A stretch of 64,000 nucleotides of DNA from Benincasa hispida (lineage: Eukaryota; Streptophyta; Magnoliopsida; Cucurbitales; Cucurbitaceae): assembly GCF_009727055.1 (NCBI RefSeq), contig NC_052354.1, positions 40,927,553-40,991,552 on the forward strand, read 5' to 3'. This document shows positions 36,701-46,637 of the stretch, one piece after another. The first letter of the stretch is position 1, and every line of letters begins with the position of its first letter. A program made the position numbers and the translations under genes. The notes under the pieces are model-generated. The model made no database searches. It was not told the origin of the DNA and saw only the letters and a list, made by a program, of their open reading frames with translations.

Positions 36701-39700
36701 ATAAGCAAGAAAAGAGAAATCATAGAAAAAGATGGAACCAGCATATCAGAGTGCTGGAATATCTCTCCCTCATAAAGCTCCTCTCAGCTTTACTCCAATT
36801 ATTCCCTGCCTTTTCTGATCCCTGGGCCGTCCTTTTTATAACCGCTTTGGTGGTCCCTCAACAGAATTCCAACCTTCTCCCATTCCTTTCTATGTAATTC
36901 CCATCTTACCCCTTCTTTTATATTGGAATAGAATTGGGGGTTTTACAATACCGCCCTTCTCGAATTGCACCTTGTCCTCAAGGTGGAAGTGAGGGAACCG
37001 TTGTTTCTTCAGGGGAACTCCTTCCCAAGTGGCTTCATCTTCAGGCATCCCTTTCCATTTTACCAACCACTCATTGGTAGCCATTTCTCTGTTCCATCGC
37101 ACCCCTAAAACGGTTTCTAGAGAGACTTGTAATTCAAATTCTTCCGACAAGGTTGGTGATTGATGTTGCACCCGATGGGCTTCGCCCAACTTCTTTTTGA
37201 GCTGGAAAATGTGAAACACATTGTGGATAGATGTTTTGGGTTGTAGGTTGAGTTTATATGCCACTTCTCCGATTCTCCATGTGATCCTATATGGTCCATA
37301 AAATTTGGGAGATAATTTTTCATTCCTCTTTCGAGCTAGAGAGCGCTGTCTGCAAGGCCTCAATTTCAAATCCACTTCATCCCCTACTTCAAAGCATAAT
37401 TCTCTTCGATATAAATCGGCTTGTTTCTTCATTCGATTCTAGGCCAACACCAGATTTTCTTTTAAAGCATTTAAAGCCAAATCTCTACTCTTCAACTGTT
37501 GGTCCACACTATCAATGGATGTCTTCCGATCTCCGTAGGACGGGGGGGGGGGGGAGGGGGGGGATGATTGGTTACTGCTTCATAGGGAGTCATTCTAATT
37601 GAAACATGGAAGGTTGTATTGTACCATATTTTCGGGGTCCATGGGATCCACTTATTCCATTTGGCTGGCTGTTCATTACAAAAGCATCGAAGGTAGGTCT
37701 CAAGCCATTGATTCACCCGCTTGGTTTGTCCATCTGTTTGATGATGAAAGGCGGTGCTCCTTTTTAATATTGTGCTCATTGAGGTAAACATCTCCTTCCA
37801 AAAATTACTTAAAAAAATGTTATCTCGATTGGTGACTATTAATTTTGGAACCCCATGATGTCTAACCACCTCGTGTATAAATATTTCAGCTACTTGCTTG
37901 GCAGAAAAAGGGTGTTTAAGAGCAATGAAATGTCCGTATTAGCTGAGACGATCCACCACCACCATAATAGAATCATATCCTCCAGCTTTGGAAGTCCTTC
38001 TATGAAGTCAATTGTCCGTTCTTCTATGATCAGATTCAGTATTGGAAGGGGTTGAAGAAGTCTTGCAAGTGCTAACGCTTCTATTTTATTTTGTTGGCAA
38101 ACTTCACAGCCCTCCACATACTTTTTAATGTCATTCTTCATACCTTGCTAGGATAATTCTCCACTCATTCTTTTGTAGGTTCTTAAGAACCCGGAATGTC
38201 CTCCTAGCACTAAGTCATGGAACGTGTGAAGTAAAGCGGAAATTAAAGTAGATGATCGTGAAAGCACTAACCTCCCCTTCTATAGAAGCTGATTGTTCTT
38301 CCATTCATACTTAGGCTTCCCCTCTGGATCTTCCTTTAGTAACTTGATTATTTTCTGGACCTCTTCATCCTCCTCAACTTCCTTCATAGCTATCTCCACA
38401 TCTACTAGGGGAGGGGAGGTGAGTACAAAGACTTTCGCTGTTTGAGGGATCCTTGACAAAGCATCAGGTACTTTATTTTGTAAACCGAACTGATATAGGA
38501 TTTCAAAATCATACCCTAACGACTTGATTAACCATCACTGGAATTGGGGTTGGACCTCTCGTTGTTCAAGGAGGAACTTAAGGGCCTTTTGGTCTGAAAT
38601 CCCCGTGAATTTGTTTTCCAACAAGTAGTGTCGCCATTTTTGAACTGCCAGTACTACCTACAGCCATTAATTCTCTTTTGTAGATTGACTTTGCTTGTGC
38701 TCGAGCGGATAACTTCTGACTGAAGTAGGCAACGAGTCTCGACTCTTAAGTTAGCACTGCTCCCAACCCCAAACCGGACGCATCTGTTTCAATCGCGAAG
38801 GGCTACGAGAAGTCTGGTAAGGCTAACACCGGGACTGTCATCATGGCTTGCTTCAGGTTTTCAAAAGCCCTAGTGGCTTCTTCGTTCCAGTCAAAGGCGT
38901 TTTTGTGCAGTAATTGGGTTAAAGGGGCTGCAATATGACCGTAGCCTTGTACAAATCTTCGGTAGTACCCAATAAGGCCTAAGAAGCCTCTAAGTTCGGA
39001 TACATTCTTTCAATGGGGCCACTCCACCATGGCCTTAATCTTTTCCCCATCGGCTTCAACTCCCTTTTGCAATATCCAGTACCCCAAGTATTGTATTCAA
39101 TCTTGACAGAATGTGCATTTTTTCTTGTTGGTGTATAGTTTGTTATCTCTCAGGACATTTGGGTTGTGATGTTTGGCCTATACACCAAAATATCGTCAAA
39201 AAATACAAGAACAAATCTACAGAGGAAGGGTCGGAATACCTAATTCATAAGTGATTGGAAGGTGGCCGAAACGTTTGTCAAACCAAAAGGCATTACTATG
39301 AACTCATAATAACCTTCGTGAGTTCTAAAAGTTGTCTTCTCAATGTCTTTGTCTCGCATTCGGATCTAATGATATCCGGACCTTAGATCGAGTTTCGAGT
39401 ACACAGCTGCTCTCCTCAGTTCGTCCAACAGTTCTTCAATTACTGGGATAGGGAATTTATCAACAATAGTGAGGATTCAGCTTTCGGTAGTCTACGCAGA
39501 AGCTCCATCGTCTGTCCTTCTTTCTAACCAACAACACCAAACTAGAATAGGGCCTATGGCTAGGTCAAATTATACTTGCTTGAAACATTTCTTCCACTAA
39601 CCATTCTATTTCCTCTTTCTGTGTGTGGCCATATTAATAGGGTCGGACATTCACCGACTTTTGATTTCCTTCCAAGAGAATCCTGCGGTCTATTGATCGT

Positions 39701-42700
39701 TTAGAGGGAGTGTAGTGGGTGTCTCGAAGACATCTTCATTCTGGTCCAGCAGAGCTTGGATCATTACTGGCAGTCGTTCGAGGCAACTTTACGAGAGGTT
39801 GTTCCTATCCATATCCTGATCTTCAATTTTTAAGTTCTGGAACTCAATCAAGAACCCCTGATCTTCATCCTCCCACGTCTTCGTAAGAGTTTTCAATGTT
39901 GATTCTTATTTCATAAGGGAGGGATCTCCTCGTAGTATGACTTGCAATTCCCCGTTCAAAAAGAACATCGTCAGCGTGGGCCAATGCACGCCCATAAATC
40001 CGGTGGTACATAGCCACGGCATCTCCAACACCACATCCATATGTCCCAAGTCCATGACGAGGAAGTCAACTCTTATTAATAAGTCTAGCAGTTCAATCTC
40101 AACAGATTTGAAACTCCCTTGCCTGTGATTTCCCTACCATCTCCGATCACCACACCGAATTTGTCCTTCTTGGTCAATGGAAGTTCTAATTCCATCATGA
40201 TCTTCTGGTGGAGGAAATTATGGGTTGCGCCGAAATCAATTAACACCACCACCTCTCGTCCTTGCAGAGATCCTTTCAATTTCATAGTCCCCTTTGCAGA
40301 AAATCCCATCATCGACTTTAAAGCTATTTCCGCCTTCTCCGGTACCTCAATCGTTTTCAACTCCGGTGGAACCCCTTCCTCTTCCTCTATTTCTACTTCT
40401 GAATCCTCTTCCTCATTAGCGATGAACAACATCAACTCGCGGTTTTCTTTCCCCTTGCAACGATGCCCTAGTGCGTATTTCTCATTGCATCGAAAACACA
40501 ATCCTTTGCCTAATCGCTCTCTGAACTCAACATCCGACAGTCGTTTCAACGGTGGCTCCCTTTTTGTGTAATTCGCCCGTGGACCCTTCCTTTTTTCCAA
40601 CTTGGGCTTCTTTTTTTCCAGGCCCAACAACTCCCAAATCAGATAAGGCTAACTTCAAGCCTACATTCCGGACGTTTACCAATTGGACTTTGCGCATACG
40701 ATCATCCAAGTTTGTAGGTTGTCTGCTAACCACCTTTGCCTGTAGCACCGACTCCAACCCATTGAGGAAGGCATCCTTCAACACACTCTCGGCCACCTCC
40801 GGTAATGGTGTCGAATATGTCACAAACTTCTTCACATACTCCACGTACATACCTTCCTGTTTGATTCGCAACAATCTAGCCCCCAAACTCCCTTCTTCAG
40901 TGGGTCTGAAGTGTTCGAACATTCTCTTCTTTAATTCTGCCCAGCTGGTTATAACTCTTCGATTGTGGCTCCATCGGAACCAGTCCACTTCCTCTGGTGC
41001 GAAACTTACTACTGCGACCTTTACTTTCTCCTCATCTGTGAGATCATGGATTTCGAAATAATGCTCAACCCTGTAAACTCATGATTCTGGGTTATCGCTG
41101 GAGAATGTCGAAACCTCCAGCCGTTTGTACTTGCTTTTGTCCGTACTCCTTATTCCCTGAATTCGTGGTCATCTCGTTGTCTTCCAGCTTCCCTTTTAAC
41201 TTGGAGCGAGGCCCCTCAATCGTGCCCAATTCTTCTATTTTCAGCACTGAACTATTCTCCTTCATTTCTTCGGTAAGCTTCTCGATGCTTTTACACAGCC
41301 CCAGGATTATAGTTTTTATTTCAGAGATTTCCTTCTCATTTGCCTCCATTCATTCCTTCATTTACTTTTGAGCCATTGCTCTTGTTCGCCCCAGAATTGG
41401 TGGAGCTCTGATACCAATTTGTTAGGTTTCTTCTCACCTGTGAACAACAACCTAACAAGCAAACAAGACAAAACAGAGCACAGTACTCTGGGAAAGATAT
41501 ATTGATACTAAATTCAGTAGTACAATCAGAAATCCCTTAAATGGCAATACAAGGAAAAGGAAACAAACAAGCCTGACTGTTCACTATAGCAAAATAAGCA
41601 AGAAAAGATAAATCATAGAAAAAGAAGATGGAACTAACATATTAGAGAATGCTGGAATATCTCTCCCTCAAAAAGCTCTTCTCAGCTTTACTCCAATTAT
41701 TCCCTGCCTTTTCTGATCCCTGGGCTGTCCTTTTTATAACCGTTTTGGTGGTCCCTCAACGGAATTCCATCCTTCTCCCATTCCCTTCTGTGTAATTCCC
41801 ATCTTACCCCTTCTTTTATATAGGAATAGAATTGGGGGTTTTACAGTTTCAAAATTGGAAGTACGATTTTATTTCATAGGAAGGTAGACATGCGCTAATC
41901 CAAGCTACTCTAGCTAGTATACCAACTTATTATTTATCTTTGTTTCTTGTTCCTATCAAGGTTATAGAGATTCTAAACAAATTGACCTTCTATGAAAGCT
42001 CTTATGGTGATGGCAATATGCATAATGTGAATTCAAAGATTATTTATCTTCCAAATTCGTGGGTGGTACAGACATAGGAAATTTTTGGCATCGTAATTAT
42101 GCTTTACTAAGTGGATTTGGAGGTTTCATACAGAGGAGATTGCCTTATGGCAGAAGCTTATGAATGCTAGGTATAATGTGTCTTTGATGGGAGGAGGTTG
42201 GCCGAGGGTTATTCCATCTAGTCGCTTTAAAGCTCCTTGGCGTTTCAATAAGTAGACTATCGATTTGGTTGCAAGTCGTACTATTGATAACTTGTAGAAA
42301 TACGAGTTATTTTACTTCTTTTATCTAAAACAATTAGGAAAAAACACTTGGAAAATGCGGCAGCTTGAAAAGAAATTCATGAAAATAATAATATCATGCG
42401 ATCACATGTGTACAAAGTCTCACAATCCATGAAAGATGTAAAAATCGTGCTCTTTGGATGCAGGAAATCCATTTATGCGATCACCGCAAAGGAAGCCCTA
42501 ACGCCAACGTTGGAATTGCATAGTTGAAAACATAGCCTCATGCGACGGATGACATGACGCATGGTCGATGGAAGTCAAATCAAAGATCAAGTTGGTAGCT
42601 AACAAGAAAGCTTCACAGTAAAGCCAATGAACTTCTAACGCAAAGCAGGCGGCACGCCAAGATATGGAATTTAATGCATCTTGTCAGCACAATCATTAGT

Positions 42701-45700
42701 GTGAGAGGAAAAAGGTGCTCCTTGGCGCCTATAAATACTCAACGAATATTTCCATGCAAGATATAGCCAAGACATTAGAGAAAGCTCTGCACAAATTCTC
42801 AAACACTTTCCATCAAGCCCTCGTGAAATCTTGAGTGAAAGCTCTAGATTTCTTCCGGAGAACCAAGGGGAGACTTCACCTTCAGCACAATCTTTCTGAA
42901 GCAGTCATCCAGGGCGCCGGAGGAAGCAAGGAATTGCATACCACGACTTGATTCCCTATCTCTTTTATTCTACAATTGTTATTTATATTGTGTAAAACGT
43001 TGAAACACTCCTTTTATCGATATGAATGCATCTACAGTTCATCTTTTATCCATCTACCATGAGCAACTAATTTCTATATGGGTTGAGAAACATTGCAATT
43101 ACAATGAACTAAGTAAAGTTTAATCATGCGTTCAACTTGTTTTATGTATGTTTTATATACTATTTGAATAAGTCAAAAGATTGTTCTAAATAGAATGAAT
43201 CAATGTTTGAAAAAGCAAAGGATTTAAACCACATAAAACAAGAAGAGATTATCTTTAGAAATAAAGAGACATTTTTTGCATCAAATACTCATTGCATGCA
43301 TCCTAGAAATAGGATATGGTGGCTAAATACACTAAGAAGTGTAGGTTATGATTTTCAAGTGATTTGCTTGATCGCATGATTTATGCAGTTACTAAGGAAT
43401 TGTTAGTGAATATTTTTCTCGACCCTATCTTTATTCATTTGAAATCTATATCTCTCCGCATAGATTGTTTCACTTACGATTGTGAAACTCATCGCATCCA
43501 TCACCATTTATTTTAACAATAGAATAAAAACAAACTCATTGCATATTTAACAAATAGTTTGCATCAAGATCAAAACGATTATTGTCAATGCATCAATAGA
43601 ACGAAATCCCTGAGTTCGACCCTAGACTCACCAGGATTCTAGTTAGATTTATACTTGGGTCTAACTAGGTAAAACAATGCGTTTATAAGATAGTACAAAG
43701 CGCTTAAATCATCGCATAGATAAAACATATCAAAACACATTAGCTATCTTGGTAATGGAACCTCTACTTTGCTCTAGAAGATCCCTTACCTTAGTTATGG
43801 CCCTATTATGATTGTCTTCCCTCGGCTTTTTCATCTTCCTCTTCATTTTGATGTTAGGGAGGCTGGTGTGGGTTCCAAAGTCAAGGTGCTCAAGATTTAA
43901 GCATGCATAGAAATTTTAATGATTTCTCGTCTTTTGTCCTTGATCCACTTTTGGCACTCTCTTTGATTCATGGACTTGGCCTCTCGATCCTTCTATGAAA
44001 TACTATGTGAAATCGCTTGCGGGAGACTTGGTAAATCCTATATATCTTCTTTCGAACAATCTTTATATCATGATTTGGAAGGATCGTTATCTAATTTCCT
44101 TTGGGAGCTTAGTCTTGGTGCTAAGGTAGGTTGCAACGATGAATGTCTTATAAGCACTTGTTCCCTACCTGGTGTGTTATGTAGAGAGCTGATGGAACCA
44201 AAGTCGAACAATTTCCTTTGTAAAGCCCTAAGAATTTCATACCAATCATCATGGAAGTTCAGTCGAATGATGATGATGGTTGTCAGGGTAGAAGGTTGCA
44301 AGCTCGCTAGATTGGGGAGAAGATGAAAAGGGTAGAGTGTATCTGTCAAACAAGGGGGACTTTTGGTTGTTCACAGGACTTCTTGTATTTATGGAGGGCA
44401 TCTTTGTAGGATAAAGAAGTGGAAAGAAATTGGTATGTTGCATGTTGATGGGTTGTGCGCTTGGAACATTAAGAAGGGAGAAGAAGCCTTTCCAACCGAC
44501 TTTGTTGCTACTACCGGGTAAGATAAGCTTGTTTAACCCTTCATTAACTCCAAGCTTGTGATCTTTGCGAAGTGTCCTTTTTGGTTAGAGATTTTCTTCA
44601 CCCAAAGATCGTATTCATTCAACTAAGACTTGTTGAAGAACTTTTGGTTTAATGGTGATTCAATCAAAGAAGAAAAAGTGGTGCGTAACCAAGAGAGGGA
44701 TTCTTTCGAGAGAGATATAGTGAAGGACTTGTCCCTAGAAGCTTCAATGATCCTAACTCCATGGCGACTTCTATAGAAAAGGTTTTCCTATCGATGAGAA
44801 AGGAGGGTGGGGGAGGAAGAAGGTGTCGAGCCATCTCCCTAACATTCCTCTCAAGTGGCTAGAAGGGAAAAGGAAAAAAAAATGAAGGCGGGGAGACGGG
44901 CGGAGATGGAGGAGAGAGGAGAGAGGGGAGCATCTTTGGTCCACTTGCTAATTGTATTATTTACAGTTTATCCTTTTTTATTTCCATTTGGTGGTCTTGT
45001 TGTAATCCACCTTTAGGCGTTTGGAGTTCTACTCCTTTTCATTTATCAATGAAATCATTTCTTCATAATATATATGTATATACATATATCGTGTAAAAAT
45101 AAGAAATAAAGGCAACAGATTTTACCAAACAAGTATGCTTTCGCGATGGATGGATATCAATGCCGTGAACTATACCCGAAGCCCTGCAACATTGGCAGAA
45201 GGAATTCAGCACATCTTTTAATCAACTGCGGCACCTTGTATTTTTGAAGATTCCACACTACCAATTCAAAATTTCATATCCTAAAATCTATAGACAACAC
45301 AGAGAAGAACCACTTACTCTCTCATCTGCAGTACATACAAGCAGCAATGACTTCTGAATTTTTCTACAATTAGCAACGCTCTCATACAGCCCACACGACC
45401 TTTAATTTACCACATGTAAGCCACTTCCAGTTTCAGAAAGCTGGGTCTTTCCTACAACTCTATCCTAGTCCTAGTTCTAGATGCTAAATGTTCAAACGTA
45501 TATGAGATGATGCAAGGAAAAATAAACAAAATCACATACCAGTCGGCCTTAAACTGAGAAACTGCTCCACCGGGCTTCCTCTGATCCCACCATTGCAAGC
45601 TAAACCCACAACCTCCAGTCGCAAATTCAGTAGGCGATGCCCATTTCACTGCGGTATACGACACCAACCCATTACTATCGAATATCCGACTATAATTCAA

Positions 45701-46168
45701 TCCAGATTCCCCTATGCTCACCAAATTCACCCGTCCATCTTCCGAGACAGTCAGACATTCACCTCCCCCATCCATCACATCGACACATGAAATAGGTCGG
45801 TCGTGCAACATCTTCTCGGGCACCGAGAGCTCCGAGTCGAGCGTCGCTTCCATTGGCTCGACAGATAAAACATGAAGAGAACCTGTATAAGTCGAAGCGA
45901 AAACAAGAGGATTTTGGTAGAGTTGAGAGGTTTTAAGGGAAGATACTCTTGAAGGTGATGTCCATGTCGAATGAGGAGCTATATCCAGTGGCTTTTGAGT
46001 CAACGAGTGAATTTCAATAGAGGATGAGTCGGAATCAGAGTCGAAAAGGGCAATGACGGCAAGCCGGCTAAATGTGGAGAGCGATGAAAGCCAACGAACA
46101 CCATCAACATACTTGAATTGCGGGAACCTATGGATTTGAGGTTGCTGTTGGGGACTCACGATCGCCAT
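33800..46168 (-). CDS. NUP43: Nuclear pore complex protein NUP43 (five exons)
   Basis: WD40 beta-propeller nucleoporin of the Y (Nup107-160) scaffold complex. Coding exons: 46168-45540, 45183-45126, 34536-34299, 34125-34052 and 33853-33800 (1053 nt, 350 codons plus stop). All four introns start GT and end AG, and reading phase is kept across every join. Exon 1 begins [20 protein letters not shown] and includes [40 protein letters not shown] and [20 protein letters not shown]. Exon 2 encodes [19 protein letters not shown]. Exon 3 encodes [20 protein letters not shown] and [12 protein letters not shown]. Exon 4 encodes [20 protein letters not shown]. Exon 5 ends [14 protein letters not shown]. 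The length fits plant NUP43 (about 360 residues). Intron 2 is 10,589 bp because of nested retroelements; introns 1, 3 and 4 are 356, 173 and 198 bp. No break is seen in the coding exons, so the gene may be functional. Confidence 0.93.
33916..34748. repeat. Dispersed duplication of 132 bp within NUP43 introns
   Basis: 33916-34047 (intron 4, ending 4 bp before the exon 4 donor) and 34617-34748 (intron 2, about 80 bp from exon 3) are direct copies 701 bp apart. They start AGCACTTTTA and share GAAACCAATTTTCACAGTTA and ATAAAATAGTATATGGACAA. Several substitutions separate them. Confidence 0.9.
36527..36947 (-). repeat. 3' LTR of the gypsy element
   Basis: 421 bp, TGTTAGGTTTC...GGGTTTTACA in plus reading. 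The TATA-like GGTTATAAAAAGG on the minus strand is near 36835-36845. A purine tract (GAGAAGGGCGGTAT, minus strand) just right of 36947 is the polypurine tract. Confidence 0.9.
36890..38141 (-). pseudogene. gypsy integrase with C-terminal chromodomain
   Basis: 38141-37890 is the integrase zinc-binding/start of core ([29 protein letters not shown]). 37869-37492 is the core C-half ([57 protein letters not shown]), ending in an aberrant poly-proline. 37432-36890 covers the linker [20 protein letters not shown] and a chromodomain ([20 protein letters not shown], then [10 protein letters not shown]). Chromodomain integrases are thought to direct insertion through histone marks. Here the polyprotein is broken by stops and by the poly-G region at 37541-37563. 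Confidence 0.85.
37522..37563. other. Poly-G run next to an Illumina-adapter-like word (possible artefact)
   Basis: TCTTCCGATCT at 37522-37532 equals the 3' end of standard Illumina read adapters. Ten bases later come 13 G, an A and 8 G (37542-37563). The encoded stretch replaces the expected gypsy linker after TPYEAV, and the correct frame (SIDSVDQQL) resumes only beyond it. Confidence 0.55.
38160..39930 (-). pseudogene. gypsy reverse transcriptase and RNase H
   Basis: Read on the minus strand with many stops. The RT core around 39.1-39.6 kb includes [13 protein letters not shown] at about 39175-39215, the FxDD form of the catalytic motif common in plant gypsy elements. The TH/RNase H region follows at about 38.9-38.45 kb. 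No long open frame remains, so limits are approximate. Confidence 0.7.
40085..41349 (-). pseudogene. gypsy gag and protease
   Basis: 41349-41092 starts [20 protein letters not shown], a coiled-coil-like gag N-terminus. 40988-40527 is the retrotransposon gag core ([43 protein letters not shown]). 40630-40085 has the knuckle [14 protein letters not shown], an acidic spacer, and the retropepsin-like [19 protein letters not shown], in which the catalytic D-S/T-G reads D-F-G, a change expected to abolish protease activity. Frames shift between the parts. Confidence 0.85.
41405..41416 (-). other. Primer-binding site (initiator Met-tRNA)
   Basis: The minus strand reads TGGTATCAGAGC, 3 bp after the 5' LTR: the canonical complement of the 3' end of initiator methionine tRNA. 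Confidence 0.9.
41420..41845 (-). repeat. 5' LTR of the gypsy element
   Basis: 426 bp. It matches 36527-36947 with a handful of substitutions (for example GGAAAGATATATT against GGAAAGATGTATT) and a few-base indel near 41625. The primer-binding site is 3 bp away. Confidence 0.9.
42285..43742 (+). mobile_element. LTR with hairpin terminus (related to 11486-13576), in the LINE
   Basis: It begins TGATAACTTGTAGAAATACG, a hairpin (AACTTGTA/TACGAGTT arms) equivalent to the hairpin start of the other copy. It contains a TATA-like CCTATAAATACTC near 42737 and ATGCGATCACxxG words. The block 43295-43330 matches 12090-12135 inverted. Flanks ACTAT (42280-42284) and GCTAT (43743-43747) look like a target duplication with one mismatch, and the LINE reading continues across them. 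The 3' terminus (ACACATTA) is degenerate relative to TG...CA. No coding domain. Confidence 0.7.
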
Positions 46169-46354
46169 TGTTAGGGTTTAAGGGAGCTTGGTTTCACTTT
46201 CAACGAAGACTGAGAATCAGAATGACGTCGTTGAGACTCCGGTCCGGCCAAATTAAGGTTCGTGGTATTTTAGTGGATTTTTTTTTATTAATAATGTTTA
46301 TTTTTATTTTAAAACTTTATTATAATTTTTTTCTTTTTCACAAAAGGCACCTAG
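46169..46354 (-). promoter_or_regulatory. NUP43 upstream region left between start codon and copia LTR
   Basis: Only 186 bp separate the NUP43 ATG from the copia element. The proximal 90 bp are comparatively GC-rich and the distal 90 bp are A/T runs. No clear TATA box was identified, so this is inferred as the residual 5' UTR and core promoter. Confidence 0.45.
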
Positions 46355-46618
46355 TGTTAGAGACACATGGACAAACAGTCAACATCCTCAATCCATGTCA
46401 GCATTCCTCTAGAAGTAAAGGTTGTTAGAAGGAATATTTATTTCAGTCAATCAAAAGTGTACAAATATATTTGCTATTCATTTATTACAAAATTGTATAA
46501 GGCCATTTAAAGCCTCTATATATCAACACAGAAAATCAAGGGAAAATAACAGAAAAGAAATCTTCAGGAAAACCTATCGCATTACTTTCTTCCTTAACCC
46601 TTCGTCTTCCTCTCTAAC
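46355..46618 (+). repeat. 5' LTR of the 46-52 kb copia element
   Basis: TGTTAGAGACACATGGACAA ... CTCTCTAAC. It shares ACAAACAGTCARCATCCTCA and the following 200 bp with the right LTR; a short stretch near 46580 present in the right copy is missing here. Confidence 0.85.
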
Positions 46619-46637
46619 TTGGTATCAGACAGTATTA

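Larger units (their letters stand above)
36527..41845 (-). mobile_element. Ty3/gypsy chromodomain element, TSD GTTTC
   Basis: LTRs at 36527-36947 and 41420-41845 are very similar. A perfect 5-bp duplication GTTTC lies at 36522-36526 and 41846-41850. The initiator Met-tRNA primer site is at 41405-41416. Minus-strand order is gag, knuckle, protease, RT, RNase H, integrase, chromodomain (gypsy order). Length is 5319 bp. It sits in the antisense strand of a LINE, inside NUP43 intron 2 and in the same orientation as NUP43. Many stops and frameshifts make it non-autonomous now, though the LTRs have few differences. Confidence 0.93.
35700..45090 (+). mobile_element. LINE (plant L1-type), decayed, split by two LTR insertions
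   Basis: Around 35.83-36.03 kb an ORF1-like piece reads [12 protein letters not shown] and [19 protein letters not shown]. 36106-36520 contains RT motifs [20 protein letters not shown] and [20 protein letters not shown], then [11 protein letters not shown]. After the gypsy element, 41850-42280 continues [19 protein letters not shown] ([13 protein letters not shown] follows). After the hairpin LTR, 43743-43870 resumes the zf-RVT-like LGNGTSTL segment. The 3' end at about 44985-45060 has TGGTGGTCTTGTTGTAATCC and CATTTATCAATGAAATC, typical of plant LINE tails. Most of ORF2 between ORF1 and RT is missing. The 5' end and target duplication are not identified. Confidence 0.7.
34537..45125 (-). other. 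NUP43 intron 2, transposon-filled
   Basis: GT donor (GTAAAATC) at 45125 and AG acceptor (CATGTTAG) ending at 34537. Contents, in plus-strand coordinates: a 132-bp duplicate of intron 4 sequence (34617-34748), a plus-strand LINE (about 35.7-45.09 kb), a gypsy element in the LINE (36527-41845) and a hairpin LTR also in the LINE (42285-43742). An adenine/thymine palindrome follows the LINE end, 45065-45090. Confidence 0.9.

Noticed and set aside
46168..46428. Plus-strand frame beginning at the NUP43 start codon position
   Set aside because: Overlaps the NUP43 5' region antisense and runs into the copia LTR; no protein features.
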